From assembly GCF_042661605.1 (NCBI RefSeq), contig NZ_JBHSWJ010000002.1:2852001-2916000 (forward strand): a DNA stretch of 64,000 nt, in the 5' to 3' direction. The stretch comes from Branchiibius cervicis (GTDB taxonomy: Bacteria > Actinomycetota > Actinomycetes > Actinomycetales > Dermatophilaceae). A model generated the notes under the pieces. It did not search any database. It was not told the origin of the DNA and saw nothing but the letters and a program-made list of their open reading frames with translations. Positions 35,205 to 43,892 of this stretch are shown piece by piece. Every line of letters begins with the position of its first letter. Positions within the stretch are counted from its first letter, which is position 1. The translations under genes were made by a program, and so were the position numbers.

Positions 35205-36848
35205 GTGAGCTCCACGACCCTCGACGCACCCGAGCGACCGGTCGCCGACTCACCGTTGCCGCTGCGATACCAGTTGCGTCGCCGGCTGCTCGGTCGCCCC
35301 CGCACGGCCCGGGAGAAGATGTGGGCCTGGCTCGGTCCGGCGCTGGTGGCGGTCATCGGCGGCATCCTGCGGTTCTGGGACCTCGGCCGTCCGCACCAGT
35401 TGATCTTCGATGAGACGTACTACGTCAAAGAGGGCTGGTCGCTGGTCCAGTACGGCATCGAGCGTCAGCAGAACATCTTCGGCACCCAGACCGACAACCT
35501 GTTCACGATGGGCAGCCCGCAGATCTACGGCAGCCAGGCCGACTTCGTGGTGCACCCGCCGTTCGGCAAATGGGTCATCGGCTTCTTCGAGTGGATCTTC
35601 GGGATCAACTCCTCCTTCGGCTGGCGGGTGGGGGTGGCGCTCGCCGGGACCATCGCGATCTATCTCATCGGCCGCTGCGCGTGGCACCTGTTCCGCTCGC
35701 CGTTGCTGGCGACGCTCGCCTCGATCCTGCTGTGCTTCGAGGGCGCGGCCTTCGTGATGTCGCGGGTGTCGATCCTCGACGGGCTGGTGATGTTCTGGCC
35801 GCTGGCAGCGTTCGCGGCGCTGCTGGCCGACCGGGATCGCAGCCGGCGGATCCTCGCGGACAAGGTTGCCGCGGCGCGCGAGGCCGCAGTTCCGGTCTCG
35901 AGCCTGGGTCCGTGGCTGGGTTGGCGGCCCTGGCGCTGGGTCGCCGCCGTCTGCCTGGGGCTGGGTATGGCCACCAAATGGTCCGACGGTTTCTACCTGG
36001 CCATCTTCGGGTTGATGACCGTGTGGTGGGACCTGGGCGCACGCCGGACGGCGGGCGCTCGTAACTGGATCGCCGGGACGTTCCTGAAGGATGCGCTACC
36101 GGCGATGGTGAAGCTGGTGGGTGTCAGCGTGCTGACCTACCTGCTGTGCTGGATCGGCTGGTTCCGCAGCGACGACGGGTACAACCGCACCTGGGCGCTC
36201 GCCAATCCCGCGAACAAGGACAGCGGGTTCTCCCCGGACAGTTCATTGTTCGCGTGGCTGCCGGATTCGCTGCGCAGCCTGTGGCAGTACCACACCGAGA
36301 TGTACAACTCGGCCAAGAGCATCACCGCCAGCCACCCGTACATGTCCAATCCGTGGTCGTGGATCCTGCAGACACGACCTACGTCCTTCTTCTACGAGTC
36401 GCCGGGCAAGGACGCCGGGTGCACCGTCGATCAGTGCTCCAAAGCCATTACCTCTCTTGGCAATCCGCTGATCTGGTGGTTCGGGGCGATCGCGTTGGTC
36501 ATCTGCATCTTCTACTGGCTCTTCGGTCGCGATTGGCGGGCCGGTGCGATCGTGGGCGGGGTGGCGGCCGGCTGGCTGCCGTGGTTCAGCTACCAGGACC
36601 GCACGATCTTCACCTTCTACTCGGTGGTCTTCGTGCCGTACATCGTGCTGGCCTGCGTCTTCGTGCTTGGGTTGATCCTCGGCGCACCGGACGCCTCCGC
36701 TCGGCGGGTCAGAGCGGGGCGCATCGCCGTGGGCACCTTCACCGTCCTGACGGTGGCGCTGTTCGTCTTCTTCTGGCCGATCTGGACCGCGCAGGTGATC
36801 CCCTACACCCACTGGCAAGCGCGCATGTGGCTGCCGAGCTGGATCTGA
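35205..36848 (+). CDS. pmt: Dolichyl-phosphate-mannose--protein mannosyltransferase (polyprenol-phosphate mannose dependent)
   Basis: Pmt O-mannosylates secreted proteins outside the membrane using polyprenol-phosphate mannose. The 547-residue GT-C protein has the catalytic DE pair in IFDETYYVKEGWSLVQYG after the first helix, several membrane spans (SVLTYLLCWIGWF, VICIFYWLFG), and the conserved external-loop segments HPYMSNPWSWILQTRPTSFF and PWFSYQDRTIFTFY. GTG 35205 follows TACCCT by 7 bases, so it is probably leaderless. It is divergent from rsmI, as in Mycobacterium and Streptomyces. Confidence 0.95.
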   Translation: MSSTTLDAPERPVADSPLPLRYQLRRRLLGRPRTAREKMWAWLGPALVAVIGGILRFWDLGRPHQLIFDETYYVKEGWSLVQYGIERQQNIFGTQTDNLFTMGSPQIYGSQADFVVHPPFGKWVIGFFEWIFGINSSFGWRVGVALAGTIAIYLIGRCAWHLFRSPLLATLASILLCFEGAAFVMSRVSILDGLVMFWPLAAFAALLADRDRSRRILADKVAAAREAAVPVSSLGPWLGWRPWRWVAAVCLGLGMATKWSDGFYLAIFGLMTVWWDLGARRTAGARNWIAGTFLKDALPAMVKLVGVSVLTYLLCWIGWFRSDDGYNRTWALANPANKDSGFSPDSSLFAWLPDSLRSLWQYHTEMYNSAKSITASHPYMSNPWSWILQTRPTSFFYESPGKDAGCTVDQCSKAITSLGNPLIWWFGAIALVICIFYWLFGRDWRAGAIVGGVAAGWLPWFSYQDRTIFTFYSVVFVPYIVLACVFVLGLILGAPDASARRVRAGRIAVGTFTVLTVALFVFFWPIWTAQVIPYTHWQARMWLPSWI

Positions 36849-36973
36849 CCGGTCGCACCCCGATTTCCGACGAAACCGGCAGCAATCCATGGGTGCCCGG
36901 CCGCGGCACCCCCGATATGTGACGAGACGGCCACGATCCTGTCCCGGGGCAGCAGCTCAGGCACCGTGCAGCG

Positions 36974-38458
36974 TCAGATCGTACGGCGCTCCGAGGCCAT
37001 CAGCGTCGCGGCCAGCGAGGTGGCCTGGGCCAAGGGCACGTCCAGCACGGTGTAACCCTGGGCGCCGGCCGCGGTCGCGAGTTCGACGCTGGCCACACCC
37101 TGCCGTCGCTGGAAGTACGAGCGGCGCATCACCACGGCAACCGTGCCGTCGGTCCGCACCACGTGCATGGCCCCGCCCAGGCCGCCGGTGCGGCTGAGCA
37201 GGTAGTCCCCCGCGATCGCGTGCCCGAGACGACGGGCCCGGTCCCACGCGAGAAGGGCGGCGGCGGGCAGCAGGATCGGCGCGGCGTACGCCACCCAGTG
37301 CGGCAGCGGACCGATCGTGGCCGCGATCACCAACCCGGCGACCACGACCAGGGTCGGCCAGAGCGCCCGGGTGAAGCGGCGCCGGGTGGCCACCGGGCCG
37401 TGGGCCTTGACCGGATGCGTCAGGACGGCGGTGGCGACGACATCGGACGCCAGGGCCGCGACGACCGGCAACGGAGCAGGCGGCGACAGGAGATCCGCCT
37501 CATCCCGGGAGCGGCGCTCCTCGTGACGGGAATGCAGCCCGGTGGTGATCGCACTCAGCCGGGCACCACCGACCCAGCGCAGCGGTACCGGCTGGTTGAT
37601 CGTGACGCCCCGGATGCGACGGGTGTCCAACGAGGTCGAGCGCGTCGTCAGCAGACCGCGCGTCACATGCCAGGTGTGGCCGACCTCATCGGCGGTGAGC
37701 CGGAACCCGTAGAACGCCAGGAGATACCCGGCCATCGCCAGGACCGCCGCGAGCGCCAGGACCGCGACCGTCGCCAGGAGCACGGCCAACGGCAGCACCA
37801 ACCCGCGCAGCCAGTCGATCGCGTCGTGGATCTCAGGGTTGCTGCTCGGGTTGAGGTGCAGGTCGTTCGCGATGCGGAACACGAAACCGGCGAGCACCAG
37901 GACGATGACCATGTTCGAGGGGTTGAACGGCGCAAACCGTACCCAGGTGGGATTCCAGGTCAGCAGCACCCGCTCACCCAGCGGCTGCTCGAGGTCCTCC
38001 TGCGCCCCGCCACCGGCTCGCAGCTGTGGATCACGGTGCAGCAACTCCGCTCGCAGATTCGCAGCCTGGGCACCGGTCAACCCGTCGAGCACCAGATCGC
38101 TCTCACCGGCGCCGGTACCGATCCGCACTTTGGCCAGCGCCAGTACCCGGTGCAGGGGTGAGGCCGTGACGTCGACGCTGCGCACCCGGTCGATCGGCGT
38201 GGTGAGCAACTGCTTGGTGAACAGGCCGTGCTGCAGTTCCACCCGGTCCGCGGTGAACCGGTAGCGCGTGGTCCACCACCGCAGGGCTCCGACGATCAGG
38301 AAGGCCACCGTCACGATCACGACGAACCACCACGGGTCGCCAGTGCTGCTGCCGAAGATCGCCGCCGCCACCAACGCGGGCAGGAACCGGCCGATCTCCT
38401 TGAAAGGGTGGACCAGCAGCATCCGTGGAGACAGCCGCCGCCAGGGATAGCCGTCCAT
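36974..38458 (-). CDS. PH domain (YdbT-type, DUF304) membrane protein
   Basis: The 494-residue protein has paired membrane helices followed by bacterial PH (bPH2/DUF304) domains, at least twice: RYRFTADRVELQHGLFTKQLLTTPIDRVRSVDVTASPLHRVLALAKVRI and the later GLLTTRSTSLDTRRIRGVTINQPVPLRWVGGARL. It resembles YdbT/YdbS pairs, which have been linked to secretion stress or bacteriocin resistance in Bacillus; the role here is unknown. The ATG overlaps the stop of the upstream PH gene (ATGA). Confidence 0.9.
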   Translation of the reverse strand: MDGYPWRRLSPRMLLVHPFKEIGRFLPALVAAAIFGSSTGDPWWFVVIVTVAFLIVGALRWWTTRYRFTADRVELQHGLFTKQLLTTPIDRVRSVDVTASPLHRVLALAKVRIGTGAGESDLVLDGLTGAQAANLRAELLHRDPQLRAGGGAQEDLEQPLGERVLLTWNPTWVRFAPFNPSNMVIVLVLAGFVFRIANDLHLNPSSNPEIHDAIDWLRGLVLPLAVLLATVAVLALAAVLAMAGYLLAFYGFRLTADEVGHTWHVTRGLLTTRSTSLDTRRIRGVTINQPVPLRWVGGARLSAITTGLHSRHEERRSRDEADLLSPPAPLPVVAALASDVVATAVLTHPVKAHGPVATRRRFTRALWPTLVVVAGLVIAATIGPLPHWVAYAAPILLPAAALLAWDRARRLGHAIAGDYLLSRTGGLGGAMHVVRTDGTVAVVMRRSYFQRRQGVASVELATAAGAQGYTVLDVPLAQATSLAATLMASERRTI

Positions 38459-38940
38459 CACGTGGCGTCCCGGTGATCCGCCGCACTGATCGCTGTCAGA
38501 TCGGACACCAGCTGGGTGGCCACCGCGTGTTCCAGGGCCGGAATGTGCAGCGCGCCCTTGGCTGAGGCCGTCGTGACCGTGACCGTACTCAGCCCGAACA
38601 AGCGCATCAGCGGACCGCGTTCGGTGTCGACGGTCTGCACGCGACTGATCGGCGCGACCCGCAATTCGCTGACCCACCAACCGATCTGGGTGGATACGGC
38701 CTCGTCGTTGATGTCCCATCGATGCACCGCGTACCGCCAGCGAGGCATCACCAGCACTTCGGCCACCGCCACGCCGGCGACCACCAGCCACATCAGGACC
38801 GCCACCGATGTGGGCGGGTGCACGGTGAACTGCACGACGCCGGCGACGGCTAACCCCACCAGGCAGACCAGTGCGCCGCGCAGCCGCCAGTAGGCGGGCG
38901 CGCGAGACGCCACCCGGCGCTCTGGCTGCGGCAGTTGCAT
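38458..38940 (-). CDS. PH domain (YdbS-type, DUF304) membrane protein
   Basis: The 160-residue protein has two adjacent helices (ALVCLVGLAVAGVVQFTV and VLMWLVVAGVAVAEVLVM) and one PH domain (RYAVHRWDINDEAVSTQIGWWVSELRVAPISRVQTVDTERGPLMRLFGLSTVTVTTAS). It is the small partner of the larger PH protein downstream, coupled through a 4-base overlap. The ATG at 38940 was chosen because the family begins just before the first helix. It is divergent from the flavoprotein gene. Confidence 0.9.
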   Translation of the reverse strand: MQLPQPERRVASRAPAYWRLRGALVCLVGLAVAGVVQFTVHPPTSVAVLMWLVVAGVAVAEVLVMPRWRYAVHRWDINDEAVSTQIGWWVSELRVAPISRVQTVDTERGPLMRLFGLSTVTVTTASAKGALHIPALEHAVATQLVSDLTAISAADHRDAT

Positions 38941-39022
38941 GACCTCACCCAACCATCTGCGTGCGGCAGGGTTAAGTTGCAAGGGTCCGTGTCGTCGTAC
39001 GCCGATGTGCGAAGGAGCCCTC

Positions 39023-40393
39023 GTGTCCTCCCCTGAGCCCGGCCGACTGGCCGATCTTCTCCCGACCGGCCGGCTGCTCACCGATCCCACCAAGATGGCC
39101 GGCTACCGCTGGGACCGAGCGCTCGACCCGGACGCGGGTACGCCGATCGCAGTGGTGTGCGCGCGAACCACCGAGGACGTCCAGGCCGGGGTGCGCTGGG
39201 CCGCCGAGAACGGCGTCCCGGTCGTCCCACGGGGTGCGGGCTCGGGACTGTCCGGTGGCTCCAGTGCCATCGACGGGTGCCTGGTCATCGCCGTCGATGA
39301 GATGACCGCCATCGAGATCGACCCGCTGACCCGGATCGCGACGGTCGAGCCCGGCGCGCTCAATGCGCACGTGAAACAGGCGGCCGCCAAGCACGGCCTG
39401 TGGTATCCACCGGATCCGAGCTCGTTCGAGTTCTGCTCGATCGGCGGCAACGTGGCCACCAACGCCGGCGGGCTGTGCTGCGTGAAGTACGGCGTCACCA
39501 CCGACTACGTGCTGGGCATGACCGTGGTCCTGGCGGACGGAACCGCCGTCGAACTCGGCGGTCCGCGCCTGAAGGATGTCGCCGGCCTGTCCCTCACCAA
39601 ACTCTTCATCGGCTCCGAGGGCACGCTCGGCATCATCACCAAGGTGCTGCTACGGCTGGTTCCGGCGCAACGGCCGCCGGCCACGCTGGTGGCGACCTTC
39701 GCCCGACTCGACGACGCCACCCAGACCGTCGTCGACATCACCAGCGGGTTGCGGCCCTCGATGCTGGAATTCATGGACAAGCCGACCATCAATGCGGTCG
39801 AGGACGTCACCAAGATGGGGTTGGACCGCGACGCCGAGGCCATGCTGATCGTGCAGTCCGACGAACCGGCCGGGCACGCAGGCGTCGAGATTGCCCAGAT
39901 CACCAAGATCTGCGAAAAGAACAGTGCCACAGAGGTTTTCGACACCGACGACGTTGAGACCGGTGAACAGTTCGTGGTCGCTCGACGGATGGCGATCCCG
40001 GCGGTCGAGCGCAAGGGGTCACTGCTGTTGGAGGACGTCGGCGTCCCGGTGCCGCGCCTCGGCGATCTGGTGCGCGGCATCGCCGAGATCGCGCGGCGTC
40101 GCGACATCCTGATCGCGGTGCTCGCTCACGCCGGGGACGGCAACACCCACCCACTCCTGGTCTTCGACCCCTCCGACGCGGCTCAATCCGAACGCGCCCA
40201 CACGGCGTACGGCGAGGTGATGGATCTGGCCATCGGCCTGGGCGGCACCATCACCGGTGAGCACGGCGTCGGGCGGTTGAAGAAGCCGTGGTTGGCGGAC
40301 TACCTCGGCCCGGACGTCCTGGCCCTGAACCAGCGGATCAAGCAGGCCCTCGACCCGGCGGGGATCATGAACCCCGGGACGATGTTGGACTAG
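39023..40393 (+). CDS. FAD-binding oxidase (glycolate oxidase GlcD / D-2-hydroxyacid dehydrogenase type)
   Basis: The 456-residue flavoprotein has the FAD-PCMH fold: VVPRGAGSGLSGGSSAIDG, then GGNVATNAGGLCCVKYGVTTDYVLG and FIGSEGTLGIITKV, and the C-terminal oxidase domain with HAGDGNTHPLLVF and GTITGEHGVGRLKKPWL, whose His-rich motifs bind the 2-hydroxyacid. Likely substrates are D-lactate or glycolate. GTG 39023 has GAAGGAG upstream; an in-frame ATG six codons earlier is less well placed. It is a single gene. Confidence 0.92.
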   Translation: MSSPEPGRLADLLPTGRLLTDPTKMAGYRWDRALDPDAGTPIAVVCARTTEDVQAGVRWAAENGVPVVPRGAGSGLSGGSSAIDGCLVIAVDEMTAIEIDPLTRIATVEPGALNAHVKQAAAKHGLWYPPDPSSFEFCSIGGNVATNAGGLCCVKYGVTTDYVLGMTVVLADGTAVELGGPRLKDVAGLSLTKLFIGSEGTLGIITKVLLRLVPAQRPPATLVATFARLDDATQTVVDITSGLRPSMLEFMDKPTINAVEDVTKMGLDRDAEAMLIVQSDEPAGHAGVEIAQITKICEKNSATEVFDTDDVETGEQFVVARRMAIPAVERKGSLLLEDVGVPVPRLGDLVRGIAEIARRRDILIAVLAHAGDGNTHPLLVFDPSDAAQSERAHTAYGEVMDLAIGLGGTITGEHGVGRLKKPWLADYLGPDVLALNQRIKQALDPAGIMNPGTMLD

Positions 40394-40523
40394 AAGCGCC
40401 CGTACGGGCGGCGCCATCCGGTGACCCCCACCGCTCCGAATCACCGGTATGACGATCGAAGCGGCCCTGACGACCGGCTTTCGGGTGTCGGCCAGGACCG
40501 CGCGGCCTGCAACGATACGGCCG

Positions 40524-41084
40524 ATGCACACCGCCGACTCCGATCCGCTGCAGGATCTGCTAACCGCCGTGGCGCGCGGCGACGAGGCAGCCTTCGCGCG
40601 GCTGTACGACGCGGTCAGCGCCCGCGTCTTCGGTCTGGTCCTGCGCATCGTGGCCGATCAGACGCTGGCCGAAGAGGTCACCCAGGAGACGTTCCTTGAC
40701 GTGTGGCGGCGCGCCGGCGGGTTCGATCCGGCCAAGGGCTCCGGGCTGTCGTGGATCTTCACCATCGCCCACCGCCGCTCCGTTGACCGGGTGCGGTCGG
40801 TGGTGGCCGCGCGCAAGCGGGACGCGGCGTACGGCGTGCAGCACCAGGATCGTGACTTCGACAGCACGGTCGATGTCGTGACCGAGCGGCTGGATGCCGA
40901 GCGGGTGCGCGGCGCGATGGGCAGAATGTCCCAGGTGCAGCGCGAGGCAGTCGAGTTGGCGTACTTCGGCGGGCTGAGTCATGCCCAGGTCGCCGCAGAG
41001 CTGGGTATTGCCCTGGGCACCGCGAAGTCCCGGATCAGGGACGGCTTGCTGTGTCTACGCGGCGTCTTGGGCGGTGAGGCGTGA
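40524..41084 (+). CDS. sigK: ECF sigma factor SigK
   Basis: The 186-residue sigma factor has region 2 (FARLYDAVSARVFGLVLRIVADQTLAEEVTQETFLDVWRRAGGFDP, with LSWIFTIAHRRSVDRVR) and region 4 (MSQVQREAVELAYFGGLSHAQVAAELGIALGTAKSRIRDGL). Sequence and the overlapping anti-sigma gene put it in the SigK (ECF19) group. MHTADSDPLQ is the most likely start; the longer upstream frame has no family likeness. Its stop overlaps the rskA GTG, coupling the sigma factor with its inhibitor. Confidence 0.93.
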   Translation: MHTADSDPLQDLLTAVARGDEAAFARLYDAVSARVFGLVLRIVADQTLAEEVTQETFLDVWRRAGGFDPAKGSGLSWIFTIAHRRSVDRVRSVVAARKRDAAYGVQHQDRDFDSTVDVVTERLDAERVRGAMGRMSQVQREAVELAYFGGLSHAQVAAELGIALGTAKSRIRDGLLCLRGVLGGEA

Positions 41085-41751
41085 GCGAGCACATCGAGGC
41101 TGTGGACTACGTCATGGACGCACTGGATCCGGCGGAGCGCTCAGCGGCCGAGCAACACATCGCGACGTGCGAGCAGTGTCGCGATGAGGTGAGCGAGCTC
41201 CAGGAGCTCACCGGCGCGTTGGGTGAGTCGGTGCCACCGATCGCGCCGCCGCCGCAGCTGCGCGATCGCGTGCTGGCCCAGGTGGCGACGACCCCTCAGG
41301 AGAACGTGCGGGTTCTTCGGCCGCACCGCCGCACCCGGTGGCTGGCGGCGGCCGCTGCGGCTGTCGTACTCGCGGGCGGAGCCGCCACGGTGGCCCTGTG
41401 GCCGCAGCCGCCGACGACCGTCTCGGCGGTCCAACAAGTCGAGTCCGCCGCGGACGCCACCACCTTCACGGCGCCGCTGGGTGACGGATCGATGCGTGTC
41501 ATCGCGTCGAAATCCCTCAACCGCAGCGTGATCCGCCTCTCCGACGTGTCGGCGCCGCCGTCCGGACGGGTCTACCAGGCCTGGATGCTCGCCGACACCG
41601 GCCCGGTCAGCGCCGGGGTGATCAACCCCGGCGAAGACACCGTGATGAAGGGATCGCTCGCTGCGGCAACGGGTGCGGCGGTCACGGTGGAGCCCGCCGG
41701 GGGTCTCAGCAACCGACCACCAAGCCCGTTGCGTCGGTTTCTTTCGGATAG
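41081..41751 (+). pseudogene. rskA: Anti-sigma-K factor RskA, frameshifted near the end
   Basis: RskA is a membrane anti-sigma factor holding SigK. The N-terminus has the zinc-anti-sigma motif HIATCEQC, one membrane helix lies in the middle (RTRWLAAAAAAVVLAGGAATVALW), and the outer domain includes YQAWMLADTGPVSAG and ends near VTVEPAGG. The frame breaks at the five-G run 41699-41703; one added G gives SQQPTTKPVASVSFG and a stop at 41751. As read, the frame runs on into the next gene with no family likeness. Probably a sequence error. Confidence 0.9.
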
Positions 41752-41829
41752 ACCCATCCGTCGCCGGCCGCGCGCCGAACTCCTGACGTCCTCCGCAGCC
41801 GCGGTGGGCACTTCAGGAAGGAAGCAGTC

Positions 41830-42624
41830 ATGGCATCTCGCACACTCGCACTTTCTGCGGCGGCGGCCAGCATGGTCGCCCTGCCCGCCATCGCCCTACC
41901 GGCGATCGCGTTGGCACCGTCAGCGCACGCCTCGGTCCCCGCTCAGTCCGGCACCACCCACCTGTGGGGCAAGCTCAACCAACTGAACAACAGCGGCGCC
42001 ACCGGGACGGTCACCGCATCGCTGACCGGCGACCAGTTGAGCATCAAGATCGTGTCGCATGGTCTGCTGGCCGGCGCACCGCACGCCCAGCACATCCACC
42101 TCGGCGGGTCCAACACGTGCCCGAGCAACGACACCAAGGGCACCGGCGTCGATGGCCACCTGCGGGTAGCCGATGCGATGAAGGACTACGGAATGATCGC
42201 CGTGTCGCTGACGACCTCCGGTGACACCTCGCCGAACAGCGGCCTGGCCGTCACTCGGTTCCCGGTCGGTTCGACGACCTACTCCCGCACCATCACCGTG
42301 TCGGACGCGACCGCGGTGTCGATCCGGGAGGGCAAGGGCGTTGTCGTGCAACACGGCGTCGACTACAACGGCGACGGGAAGTACTCCGGCAGCTCCAAGT
42401 CAGAGCTGGACCCCTCGCTGCCCGAGGAGGCGACCGACCCGGCCAACTGCGGGCGCCTCGAAGTGAGCCAGATGAGCGGGATGCCGACCGGCGGTGTGCA
42501 GACCGGTGCCGGCGCCTCCGACGACGCCTCCGCGATCGCCTTCGGCGGTGCGGCGGCCGCTGCGACCGCGGCCGTCGGGTTCGGCTACGTCGGCTTGCGC
42601 CGACGCGCCGCCAACCGGATCTGA
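41830..42624 (+). CDS. CHRD domain secreted protein with C-terminal membrane helix
   Basis: The 264-residue protein has a Sec signal peptide (LALSAAAASMVALPAIALPAIALAPSAHA), a CHRD-like beta domain with HAQHIHLGG and TRFPVGSTTYSRTITV, and a C-terminal hydrophobic helix with an arginine tail (AAAAATAAVGFGYVGLRRRAANRI). GGAAG lies before the ATG. It follows sigK-rskA and precedes a sortase gene, so it is probably a SigK-controlled envelope protein. The C-terminal end lacks an obvious LPxTG motif; sortase anchoring is therefore unproven. Confidence 0.85.
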   Translation: MASRTLALSAAAASMVALPAIALPAIALAPSAHASVPAQSGTTHLWGKLNQLNNSGATGTVTASLTGDQLSIKIVSHGLLAGAPHAQHIHLGGSNTCPSNDTKGTGVDGHLRVADAMKDYGMIAVSLTTSGDTSPNSGLAVTRFPVGSTTYSRTITVSDATAVSIREGKGVVVQHGVDYNGDGKYSGSSKSELDPSLPEEATDPANCGRLEVSQMSGMPTGGVQTGAGASDDASAIAFGGAAAAATAAVGFGYVGLRRRAANRI

Positions 42625-42698
42625 CCGATCCCCCGACCGCCGGCGGCTGGTGGGCGCACCCCTGGCCACCCACCAGCCGCCGGCCCCAAGGAGCCCGC

Positions 42699-43391
42699 AT
42701 GAACCTCAGGTTGTCCGCAACGGCGCGATGGTTGATCGCTGCCGCGCTGGCGGCGGTGCTTGCCGTCGCGGCCGGTATCTGGGCCGTGACCCACCGGTAC
42801 GAAGCGCCGACCCCACCGAGCGCCGCGGCCCCCGGCCCGCAGGGTCCCACCTCCGAGGTGCCGGCGCCGACGTCGGGTGGGAGCCCGACGAGCGCAGGTA
42901 CGGCGAGCGGCAGCCCGGCGACCGGCGTACGTGCGGGATCCCGGCCGGTCAGCGTGAGCGTCCCCGCGATCGGCGTGCAACTGCCGCTGATCGAGCTGGG
43001 CCTGCAGTCGGACGGAACCCTCGCGGTCCCCTCGGGTGCGCAGGTCGGCAAAGGCGCGTGGTTCACCGGATCGCCGGTGCCCGGCGGCAACGGGCCGGCC
43101 GTCATCGAGGCGCACGTGACCACGGCGACCGGCAAGGGACCATTCTTCCGGTTGGCGAGCCTGGCCGACGGCGACCGAGCCAGCGTGCGGTTATCCGACG
43201 GTCGCTCGGTAGCGTTCACGATCTACCGGGTGGCCCGTTATCCCAAGAACGCGTTCCCCACCGGGGACGTCTACGGCAACACCGCCGGCCCCGAGTTGCG
43301 CTTGATCACCTGCGGTGGCGAGTTCGACCGCTCCACAGGACATTTCGACGACAACACGGTGGTGTACGCCCGGCTTGCGTCCGCGTCTTAG
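42699..43391 (+). CDS. Class F sortase
   Basis: The 230-residue protein has an N-terminal membrane anchor (WLIAAALAAVLAVAAGIWAV), a Pro/Ser/Gly linker and a sortase domain. The nucleophile cysteine is in LRLITCGGEFD and the catalytic histidine in IEAHVTTA; most class F sortases have a GHVD sequence there, so this is a variant. YPKNAFPTGDVYG is also family-like. AAGGAG precedes the ATG. It probably transfers a secreted partner, perhaps the CHRD protein next door, to the cell wall (inference). Confidence 0.88.
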   Translation: MNLRLSATARWLIAAALAAVLAVAAGIWAVTHRYEAPTPPSAAAPGPQGPTSEVPAPTSGGSPTSAGTASGSPATGVRAGSRPVSVSVPAIGVQLPLIELGLQSDGTLAVPSGAQVGKGAWFTGSPVPGGNGPAVIEAHVTTATGKGPFFRLASLADGDRASVRLSDGRSVAFTIYRVARYPKNAFPTGDVYGNTAGPELRLITCGGEFDRSTGHFDDNTVVYARLASAS

Positions 43392-43401
43392 GCTGGGAAC
43401 C

Positions 43402-43878
43402 ATGCAGTTGGTTCCTACCCGGGTCGACGACGAAGTCGCCCAGAAGTTACTCGATGACTACTTCACCAGCCGCGAGCTCGGCTTCGTGACGCACGCGGAA
43501 GGATACCGTCGGGTCGACCCCGACCCGGCCGCGTTCACGCCGCCGGAGGGGGTCTTCGTGGTGGTGCGCAACGACCGGGACGAGCCGGTGGGGTGTGGCG
43601 GCGTACGCCGCGTGCACGACTACCTGGGCGAACCCGCCTTCGAGATCAAGCATTTGTGGGTCGAGCCCGACCAGCGGGGCCGCGGCATCAGCCGGATGCT
43701 GATGGCCGGTTTGGAGGAGGCGGGCATCGAGTACGGCGCGCACTGGTTGCTGCTCGACACCAACGAAACGCTCACCGCGGCTCAACAGCTCTACCGCAGT
43801 AGTGGTTTCGAGGACGTCGACGCCTACAACGACAACCCGAACGCGACGAACTGGTATGCCAAACGGGTGCACCACTGA
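43402..43878 (+). CDS. GNAT family N-acetyltransferase
   Basis: The 158-residue acetyltransferase has the acetyl-CoA-binding motif A (LWVEPDQRGRGISRMLM), VGCGGVRRVHD before it and LYRSSGFEDVDAYNDNPNATNWYAK at the end. The substrate is unknown. TAGGCT lies 7 bases before the ATG without a Shine-Dalgarno sequence, so it is probably leaderless. It is convergent with the carboxylase gene. Confidence 0.9.
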   Translation: MQLVPTRVDDEVAQKLLDDYFTSRELGFVTHAEGYRRVDPDPAAFTPPEGVFVVVRNDRDEPVGCGGVRRVHDYLGEPAFEIKHLWVEPDQRGRGISRMLMAGLEEAGIEYGAHWLLLDTNETLTAAQQLYRSSGFEDVDAYNDNPNATNWYAKRVHH

Positions 43879-43892
43879 CCCCGATCCCTCGA

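Noticed and set aside
36855..36930. Two GCACCCC-containing blocks between pmt and the PH-domain gene as a repeat
   Set aside because: They align only with a gap and many mismatches; not enough to call a repeat.
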